From the NCBI GenBank assembly GCA_029858605.1, contig JAOUET010000097.1:1-7218 (forward strand): 7,218 bases of DNA. The letters are read 5' to 3'. Under the pieces are notes generated by a model, which saw only the letters and a program-made list of their open reading frames with translations, ran no database searches and was not told where the DNA came from. A program made the translations under genes and the position numbers. The first letter of the stretch is position 1; the number at the start of each line of letters is the position of its first letter. Below, one piece after another: positions 1 through 4,948 of the stretch. This DNA comes from Coriobacteriia bacterium. GTDB taxonomy: Bacteria > Actinomycetota > Coriobacteriia > Anaerosomatales > JAENZW01.

Positions 1-830
1 ACCGAACCCGGACCGGCTTCCAGCATCGTCACGGGACCTTCTTGTGCTAGCGCCAGCATCGTCTCCGTCCATCGCACCGGCGTCGTCATCTGTTCGGTCA
101 GTCGCGCGCGGATCAAGACGCCGTCCTGGCTGGGCGCCGGGTCAGTGTTCTGGATGATTGGGATGGCGGGACTGCGGAACTCGGTCTGGTCGAGGATCTC
201 TTCGAACGCGCTGCGGGCCGGCTCCATCAGGGGTGAGTGGAACGGTCCGGCGACCTTGAGGGGCACGAGGCGACGCGCTCCCGCTGTCGCAAGCGCCTCG
301 CTCGCTGCGTCGATGCCTGACTGAGTGCCGGAGATCACCACTTGTCCGGGTGAGTTGTCGTTGGCCACCCAAGCGCCTTCGATACTCCCGATAGTGTCCG
401 AGACGGTCTCGGAGTCGAGGCCGAGGACAGCGGTCATGCCACCGGGTGTCGCTCCAGCAGTCGCCGCCATGAGCTTCGAGCGTTCGACCACCAGTTCGAG
501 GCCGGCCTCCACGGAGAACGCCCCGGCGATGGCCAGCGCCGCGAATTCGCCCAAGCTGTGACCGGCTACCACCGACGGGACTATGCCGGTTTCCATCAGC
601 GTGACCGCCCAAGCCCAGTCGGTCAGATACAGAAGCGGTTGAGCGATGCGCGTATCGGAAAGCTCTTCCGCCGCGCCCATTGCCACGATCGTGCGCAATT
701 CGAGACCCGTCAGGGCCTCTGCTGCGTCGAGGAGACGCTCGAACGCGTCGTTCTCGGGCACCGCGTCGAGCATGCCGGCGTGTTGTGAGCCCTGTCCTGG
801 GAAAGCGAATGCGATACGTGCCACGGTCAT
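1..830 (-). CDS. fabD: Malonyl-CoA:ACP transacylase FabD, C-terminus cut by window edge
   Basis: FabD moves the malonyl group from malonyl-CoA to acyl carrier protein, supplying extender units for cytosolic type II fatty-acid synthesis. The 276 visible residues start MTVARIAFAFPGQGSQ. They contain the oxyanion-hole motif PGQGSQ (residues 11-16), the nucleophile elbow GHSLGEF with Ser92, Arg117 in VVERSKLM, the catalytic His198 in AGPFHSP, and Gln247 in the QMTTPVRW stretch. Ser92 and Arg117 fall at the same numbers as in E. coli FabD. The usual length is about 310 residues, so about 30 C-terminal residues lie beyond position 1. The ATG (830-828) overlaps the TGA of fabK as ATGA, and a GGAGG at 841-845 lies 10 nt upstream, inside the fabK coding end. 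This indicates translational coupling. A longer reading frame on the same strand over 142-885 is out of frame, arginine-rich and without motifs. Identification is secure. Confidence 0.97.
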   Translation of the reverse strand, partial: MTVARIAFAFPGQGSQHAGMLDAVPENDAFERLLDAAEALTGLELRTIVAMGAAEELSDTRIAQPLLYLTDWAWAVTLMETGIVPSVVAGHSLGEFAALAIAGAFSVEAGLELVVERSKLMAATAGATPGGMTAVLGLDSETVSDTIGSIEGAWVANDNSPGQVVISGTQSGIDAASEALATAGARRLVPLKVAGPFHSPLMEPARSAFEEILDQTEFRSPAIPIIQNTDPAPSQDGVLIRARLTEQMTTPVRWTETMLALAQEGPVTMLEAGPGS

Positions 831-1786
831 GCGAGCGTTTCCTCCGCAGGCATCGCGCCCATGCGAACGAACGCACTCTCCGCATCGGCGATCATCTCGT
901 CGATGATGCGCTTGGCGGGCTGGATCTCGCAAACCATGGCCGAAGCCTGACCAGCCATGACGGAACCCATGTCGAGATCTCCCTGTCGCATCGCGAGAGA
1001 GAGCTTGCCGCTACCGAGTTCCTCGAGTTCCTCAGGCTTGTTCTGCCTGTCGAGTTCCTCGAGCATCCTCGATAGCTTGTTCTTCAGCACTCGCACTGGG
1101 TGCCCGGTCGAGTAGCCCGTCACGACGGTGTCCCGATCCTTCGCCTTCAAGATGCGATTCTTGACGTCAGGATGGATCGTGCATTCCTCGGCGCACATGA
1201 ACCGGGTGCCGATCTGGACACCTTCGGCTCCGAGAGCGAAAACGGCCGCGATGCCGCGACCGTCGGCGATTCCTCCGGCAGCCACGACCGGGATATCGAC
1301 TGCATCCACGAGCTGCGGCGTGAGCACCATCGTGGTGAGCTCGCCGATGTGTCCACCCGCCTCCATGCCCTCCCCTATGATCGCGTCGGCGCCGATCGAC
1401 TCGAGTCGTCTCGCAAGCGCGACGGAGGGGGCGATCGGCAGGACGCGGATGCCCTTCTCTTTGAACGCGGCCATGTACTTGCCGGGGTTCCCCGCTCCGG
1501 TCGTCACCGCGTGCACGTCATGCGCCAGGACGACTTCGGCCAACTCGTCGATGTGAGGCGTCAGCAGCATCAGGTTCACGCCGAACGGCTTGTCGGTGAG
1601 CTCTTTCGTCTTGCGAATCTGCTCGCGCAACACGTCGGTCGGCATGTGGCCCGCCCCGATGACGCCCAGGCCGCCGGCGTTGCTGACGGCGGCAGCGAGT
1701 TCGGCGGTCGCCGTCCAGGCCATCCCGCCTTGGATTATGGGGTGTTCGATGCCCAGGATGTCGGTGAGCCTGGTGCGAAGGGCCAT
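827..1786 (-). CDS. fabK: FMN-dependent enoyl-ACP reductase II FabK
   Basis: FabK is a flavoprotein of the nitronate monooxygenase/2-nitropropane dioxygenase TIM-barrel family. It reduces trans-2-enoyl-ACP in the last step of each elongation cycle using NAD(P)H, in place of the short-chain dehydrogenase FabI. The 319-residue product has the family signatures in order: PIIQGGMAW (16-24), NAGGLGVIG (36-44), TTGAGNP (95-101), EGMEAGGHIGE (139-149, with His146 matching the conserved active-site His of pneumococcal FabK), PVVAAGGIADGRG (166-178), GVQIGTRF (189-196) and GSVMAGQ (274-280). The EGMEAGGHIG signature and overall collinearity with pneumococcal FabK favour FabK over a generic nitronate monooxygenase, as does its position between fabH and fabD. 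The ATG follows the fabH TAG with no gap, and an AAGGAGG at 1792-1798 lies 5 nt upstream within the last fabH codons. Residues 242-258 form a short Glu/Leu-rich helix where pneumococcal FabK is also acidic. Confidence 0.95.
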   Translation of the reverse strand: MALRTRLTDILGIEHPIIQGGMAWTATAELAAAVSNAGGLGVIGAGHMPTDVLREQIRKTKELTDKPFGVNLMLLTPHIDELAEVVLAHDVHAVTTGAGNPGKYMAAFKEKGIRVLPIAPSVALARRLESIGADAIIGEGMEAGGHIGELTTMVLTPQLVDAVDIPVVAAGGIADGRGIAAVFALGAEGVQIGTRFMCAEECTIHPDVKNRILKAKDRDTVVTGYSTGHPVRVLKNKLSRMLEELDRQNKPEELEELGSGKLSLAMRQGDLDMGSVMAGQASAMVCEIQPAKRIIDEMIADAESAFVRMGAMPAEETLA

Positions 1787-2791
1787 CTACGCCTCCTTGC
1801 CGGGTGTGGCCTTCGTCCATTCGACGATTGCGGCGCCCCACGTCACGCCAGCCCCGAAGCCAACTAGGGCGAGCAGGTTTCCTGGCGCGAGTCGCCCGCT
1901 AGTATACAGGTCGTCGATGGCGAGCGGTATCGACGCGGCCGACGTGTTTCCGGTCGTTGCAAGATTCGAGAAGACACGTTCATGCGGTACGTGAAGACGA
2001 TCGGCGATCGTGTCGAGAATGCGCTGGTTCGCCTGATGAGGAACCAGCCACGCAAGCTCGGACACATCGATCTCGGAAGCTGCAAGTGCGGCGCGTGTTG
2101 CTCTAGGTATGGCGCGCACGGCGAACTTGAAGACCTCGTTCCCGTTCATCTGTATGAAGTGAAGCCTGGTCTGGACGGTCTCGGGCGAAGCGGGCATCGC
2201 GGAACCCCCCGCCGGGATCTTGAGCATGGAGTTCCCCTTGCCGTCAGCGCCCAGGACTATGCTACGCACGCCCGGATTCTCGCTCGCGCGCAGGACTGCC
2301 GCTCCGGCTCCGTCGCCGAAAAGCACGCACGTGCGTCGGTCCTTGAAGTCGACGACGCGGGTGAGCGTGTCTGCGCCGACCAGCAGAACGACGTCGGCTC
2401 TCCCCGCCTCGATGGCCGAGGACGCGGTGTGCAGGCCGTAGATGAAGCCGGTACACGCGGCGTTCATGTCGAAGGCCGGACAAGTGAGGCCGAGATGCGC
2501 CTGGACGAGGCAGGCAGTCGACGGAAGGAGCATATCGGGTGTGGACGTCGCCACGACCAGAAGATCGATGTCGCCAGGCTCGATTCCGGCGTCGGATATC
2601 GCGGATTCGCATGCGCGTACCGCGAGGTCGGACGTCGCTTCGCCCTGTGCGACGATTCGGCGCTCGCTTATTCCGGTGCGAGTGAGGATCCACTCGTCGG
2701 AGGTGTTCACCATCTTCTCGAGGTCGGCGTTCGTCAGCCGCTTCTCCGGAAGACAGGATCCGACTCCGACGATCTCAGCTGAGCGTGCCAT
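1787..2791 (-). CDS. fabH: Beta-ketoacyl-ACP synthase III FabH
   Basis: FabH starts fatty-acid synthesis by condensing an acyl-CoA primer, usually acetyl-CoA, with malonyl-ACP to give a 3-ketoacyl-ACP. With the ATG start the protein has 334 residues, slightly longer than E. coli FabH (317). The thiolase-fold catalytic triad is complete: Cys113 in NAACTGF, His252 in VPHQANQRI and Asn282 in TGNTSAAS. Other family marks are the N-terminal VGVGSCLPE, SDEWILTRTGISERR and the glycine-rich GFGAGVTWG near the end. The position just before the conserved Pro (E. coli Phe87) is Leu89. The ATG at 2791-2789 is preferred. An in-frame TTG directly upstream (2794-2792) is also possible; it sits 10 nt from the GAGGAG at 2805-2810 versus 13 nt for the ATG, and would add one residue. 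The gene is separated from plsX by 76-80 nt and abuts fabK without a gap. Confidence 0.97.
   Translation of the reverse strand: MARSAEIVGVGSCLPEKRLTNADLEKMVNTSDEWILTRTGISERRIVAQGEATSDLAVRACESAISDAGIEPGDIDLLVVATSTPDMLLPSTACLVQAHLGLTCPAFDMNAACTGFIYGLHTASSAIEAGRADVVLLVGADTLTRVVDFKDRRTCVLFGDGAGAAVLRASENPGVRSIVLGADGKGNSMLKIPAGGSAMPASPETVQTRLHFIQMNGNEVFKFAVRAIPRATRAALAASEIDVSELAWLVPHQANQRILDTIADRLHVPHERVFSNLATTGNTSAASIPLAIDDLYTSGRLAPGNLLALVGFGAGVTWGAAIVEWTKATPGKEA
1792..1798 (-). promoter_or_regulatory. fabK: fabK Shine-Dalgarno AAGGAGG inside the fabH 3' end
   Basis: AAGGAGG lies 5 nt from the fabK ATG and is built into the last fabH codons (Gly-Lys-Glu-Ala). The fabH TAG and fabK ATG are adjacent, so terminating ribosomes can restart on fabK. 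Confidence 0.85.
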
Positions 2792-2794
2792 CAA

Positions 2795-2810
2795 GAGGAC
2801 GGGTCTCCTC
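2795..2810 (-). promoter_or_regulatory. fabH: fabH Shine-Dalgarno GAGGAG within a small hairpin
   Basis: GAGGAG (2810-2805) is the only purine-rich ribosome binding sequence before fabH. It lies 13 nt from the ATG at 2791 and 10 nt from the TTG at 2794. The first five bases, GAGGA, can pair with TCCTC (2799-2795) across a 6-nt loop, which would partly mask the site. Confidence 0.5.
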
Positions 2811-2855
2811 GCGTCGAGGTCGGGGATGTCCGGATAGTGTACACATGCGACGCGA
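2809..2855. repeat. Inverted repeat TCGCGTCG/CGACGCGA in the fabH leader
   Basis: Perfect 8-bp arms lie at 2809-2816 and 2848-2855, separated by 31 nt that contain the GTGTACAC palindrome. The fabH-proximal arm overlaps the first bases of the fabH Shine-Dalgarno (2805-2810). In RNA reading through from plsX the arms could pair and partly cover the ribosome binding site. In RNA starting at the putative internal promoter the distal arm would be missing. Confidence 0.4.
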
Positions 2856-2864
2856 AGCCGTGAA
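2836..2864 (-). promoter_or_regulatory. Possible sigma-70-type promoter for fabH-fabK-fabD
   Basis: In the plsX-fabH gap the minus strand carries TTCACG (2864-2859; 4 of 6 to TTGACA) and TACACT (2841-2836; 4 of 6 to TATAAT) exactly 17 nt apart. A start near 2829 would give a leader of about 38 nt before the fabH ATG. This is the longest gap in the cluster and the natural place for an internal promoter. Both hexamers are imperfect, so the call is tentative. Confidence 0.35.
2837..2844. promoter_or_regulatory. Perfect 8-bp palindrome GTGTACAC overlapping the putative -10 of fabH
   Basis: GTGTACAC reads the same on both strands and overlaps the candidate -10 hexamer, as a repressor half-operator would. 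Symmetry does not extend to the flanking bases, and an 8-bp palindrome can occur by chance, so the operator reading is speculative. No known fatty-acid regulator site (for example the longer FapR or FadR consensus) was recognised. Confidence 0.25.
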
Positions 2865-2870
2865 GTGAGA

Positions 2871-3872
2871 CTAGCTGCGGGCGCCTACGGTCTCGCCGAT
2901 TGCCGAAGGAAGACCACCGCGAGCCGCCTGCGCGGCCACACGAATCCCAGCCGCTACTGCGCTCCTGCCCGAGCTGCCGTGACCGATGATGCATACGCCA
3001 CTGACTCCGAGCAGAGGCGCACCGCCGTAAGTGTCCGGATCCAGGCGCGAGCGCAGGCGTGTGAGTGAGGGCCTGAGGACCATCGCCGCCGCGCGGTTGA
3101 GCGCGCTTTCGGTAAGCGAATCCTTGACTTGTCCGAGGAGGCTTTCCGAGAGGCCCTCAAGGACCTTCAGCGCGATATTCCCCGTGAAACCGTCCGTCAC
3201 GATGACGTCGACGGAACCCGAGACGATGTCGCGTCCCTCGACATTGCCCACAAACCCGGGAACCTCCTCCGACATCAGAGCGTACGCTTCCTGGGTGAGC
3301 TGCGAACCCTTGGTGGGCTCCTCGCCGATGTTCAGGAGCGCGATGCTGGGATCGACCGCACCCAGCACGATCTTGGCGTACGCGGAGCCCATGTGCGCGA
3401 ACTGCACCAGGTGCTGCGGCTTGCAGTCGGCATTGGCGCCAACGTCCAGAAAGACGACCGGGGTTCCAGCCGTCGGCAAGATCGTGGCTATGGCGGGTCG
3501 CTGGATCCCCTTGATTCGGCCCATGTGAAGTGTGGCTGCGGCCATGCAGGCGCCCGTAGAGCCGGCCGAGAAGAACGCGTGCGCAGCTCCATCCCTGACG
3601 AGGCGACATCCGACCACGATCGACGAATCCTTCTTCGTGCGAACCGCGTTTGCCGGGTGGTCGTCCATGTCGATGCGTTCGGCGGTAGAAACGGCCTCGA
3701 TGTGTTCGTGAGATTCAGCGAAGGGTGCGACCACCTCCTCCGGGCCCGTCAGTACCACGCGAAGTGACTCGTCCGAAGCGACGGCCGCGGCGGCGCCGGG
3801 CAGGATCTCATCCGGTGATTTGTCTCCCCCGATGGCGTCGACGCACACGACGACCTCTCGCTGCTGATGCAC
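2871..3872 (-). CDS. plsX: Phosphate acyltransferase PlsX
   Basis: PlsX converts acyl-ACP and phosphate into acyl-phosphate, the acyl donor for PlsY in phosphatidic-acid synthesis; it is a soluble enzyme that associates peripherally with the membrane. Read from GTG at 3872 it has 333 residues, the same as B. subtilis PlsX. Family motifs in order are VDAIGGDKSP (11-20), SAGSTGA (102-108), ILPT (131-134), FLDVGAN (141-147), LLNIGEE..KGS (179-190), GNVEGRDI (209-216), DVIVTDGFTGNIALK (222-236) and YGGAPLLGVSG (282-292). A GTG three codons upstream (3881) extends the frame, but the only Shine-Dalgarno (AGGAG, 3881-3885) overlaps that codon and lies an ideal 8 nt from the GTG at 3872, so the shorter start is chosen. 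The AGGAG shares bases with the TAG stop of the upstream gene, so the two genes are probably coupled. The fold is related to the phosphotransacetylase catalytic domain. Confidence 0.96.
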   Translation of the reverse strand: MHQQREVVVCVDAIGGDKSPDEILPGAAAAVASDESLRVVLTGPEEVVAPFAESHEHIEAVSTAERIDMDDHPANAVRTKKDSSIVVGCRLVRDGAAHAFFSAGSTGACMAAATLHMGRIKGIQRPAIATILPTAGTPVVFLDVGANADCKPQHLVQFAHMGSAYAKIVLGAVDPSIALLNIGEEPTKGSQLTQEAYALMSEEVPGFVGNVEGRDIVSGSVDVIVTDGFTGNIALKVLEGLSESLLGQVKDSLTESALNRAAAMVLRPSLTRLRSRLDPDTYGGAPLLGVSGVCIIGHGSSGRSAVAAGIRVAAQAARGGLPSAIGETVGARS

Positions 3873-3880
3873 GTGTCGCA

Positions 3881-3885
3881 CTCCT
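3881..3885 (-). promoter_or_regulatory. plsX: plsX Shine-Dalgarno AGGAG overlapping the upstream stop codon
   Basis: AGGAG lies 8 nt before the GTG at 3872 and shares its first two bases with the TAG stop (3886-3884) of the DRTGG gene. It overlaps the alternative GTG at 3881, which therefore cannot use it, and so decides the plsX start. Ribosomes terminating on the DRTGG gene would release directly on this site. Confidence 0.8.
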
Positions 3886-4948
3886 AGTTGACGAGGACGG
3901 CATCGACAAGAGCGTCGACGTCGATCTCCTCCCGGAACATCGCGCGTATTCTATCAGCCTTACGAGGGTCGTGGAGGCGGACCCTGCCGAGAAGCGCTTC
4001 CATCTTCTCGACCGCGGACAGTGTGTCCATGCCGACGAGTACCATCGGAACGCCCATCTCGTCGGCCCGGGCCAAGACGACCGAGCTGGGCGGTAGGTTG
4101 CCCGTGAGTATGATGCAGCGCGTGTCGGTCTCGAGTGCTGCCAGTTGCACGTCAGACCTGTCGCCTCCCGTTATGACGGCTTTTCGTGCCCTCCGGCGGA
4201 AATAGCGCAGCGCCTTGTCTTGTCCCATCGCGCCCACCATGAAGCTCTCCACCGTCTCGTGGAGAGAGGCTTCGGCGGACAGGACGGTGCCGCCGAGCGC
4301 CTGCACGATCTCCGCGACCGTCACCGAGGAGAGGAGCGGGTCCTTCCCTATCACGCCGAAGACCGGCACTCCGCGTCGCTCGAGGAACGGCGCGAGTCCC
4401 TCTCGTACGAAGTCGGCCGTGGACTCGTGCACGGCATTGAAGATCACACCGGTCAGTCGCTCGCCCAGGCACTCGGCGGCATGCAGCACCTCGTCCGGAA
4501 GGTCGATGCCGTGGGGCTTGTCCACCAACACGACGCGTGCACCAAGCATCGACGCGAGCTTGCAGGTGTCGACACCGAGAGAATGACCAGCCGAAAGACT
4601 GCCGGGGCCCTCGGCCACGACGACGTCGGCTTTCGCGCCCACCACCTCGAAGCTCTCGCGCACGCGCTCCTCGAACCCGGATGCGTCGGCGGACAGAACG
4701 TCCTCGAGCAGTGCGCGAGTCTCCACAACCGGGCAAAGCGATGTCAGTGGGACATCGACCGTCGACGCCTTCGACACGTAGGCGGCGTCTTCGTCAGTCA
4801 CGACTCCCTCGATGGAAACGGGCATCGTGCCGTAGGGCTTGAAGTAGGCTGTGCGATGTCCGCGTTCGGCGAACTCGTGAACGAGAGCGAGGCATATGCC
4901 GCTCTTGCCCGAGTACGGCCGGGTCGAAGCGACGAGGACGGTCTTCAT
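3884..4948 (-). CDS. P-loop (BioD-like) + DRTGG domain protein, like the N-terminal part of phosphotransacetylase
   Basis: The 354-residue protein has two parts. Residues 1-205 look like the dethiobiotin-synthetase-type P-loop domain (AAA_26) found at the N-terminus of long phosphotransacetylases: a Walker-A-like STRPYSGKSG (8-17, with Lys15 and Ser16), VVVAEGPGS (109-117) and RVVLVDKPHG (138-147). Residues about 208-322 are a DRTGG domain: VITGGDRSDVQLAAL (258-272), CIILTGNLPPS (278-288), GVPMVLVGMDTL (299-310). The catalytic PTA_PTB domain of phosphotransacetylase is absent; the protein simply ends after DRTGG. In long Pta enzymes this region is non-catalytic and mediates allosteric control, so a ligand-sensing or regulatory role is inferred; biochemical function is unknown. 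The ATG at 4948 has GGAGG at 4955-4959, 6 nt upstream, and overlaps the TGA of the acyl-CoA synthetase as ATGA. An upstream in-frame extension to 4996 has no better support and lies inside that gene. plsX follows directly. Confidence 0.88.
   Translation of the reverse strand: MKTVLVASTRPYSGKSGICLALVHEFAERGHRTAYFKPYGTMPVSIEGVVTDEDAAYVSKASTVDVPLTSLCPVVETRALLEDVLSADASGFEERVRESFEVVGAKADVVVAEGPGSLSAGHSLGVDTCKLASMLGARVVLVDKPHGIDLPDEVLHAAECLGERLTGVIFNAVHESTADFVREGLAPFLERRGVPVFGVIGKDPLLSSVTVAEIVQALGGTVLSAEASLHETVESFMVGAMGQDKALRYFRRRARKAVITGGDRSDVQLAALETDTRCIILTGNLPPSSVVLARADEMGVPMVLVGMDTLSAVEKMEALLGRVRLHDPRKADRIRAMFREEIDVDALVDAVLVN

Noticed and set aside
142..885. 247-codon minus-strand frame overlapping fabD
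   Set aside because: It is out of frame with fabD, extremely Arg-rich and lacks motifs, whereas the frame starting at 830 shows all FabD catalytic residues.
1015..1063. 13-bp direct repeat CGAGTTCCTCGAG at 1015-1027 and 1051-1063
   Set aside because: It encodes two Glu-Glu-Leu-type stretches of an acidic helix in FabK, at a place where the family is commonly acidic. It is explained by coding sequence.
1100..2782. Long plus-strand frames at 1100-1867 and 1982-2782, antisense to fabK and fabH
   Set aside because: Composition is typical of antisense frames in high-GC DNA, no motifs are visible, and they oppose complete fabK and fabH.
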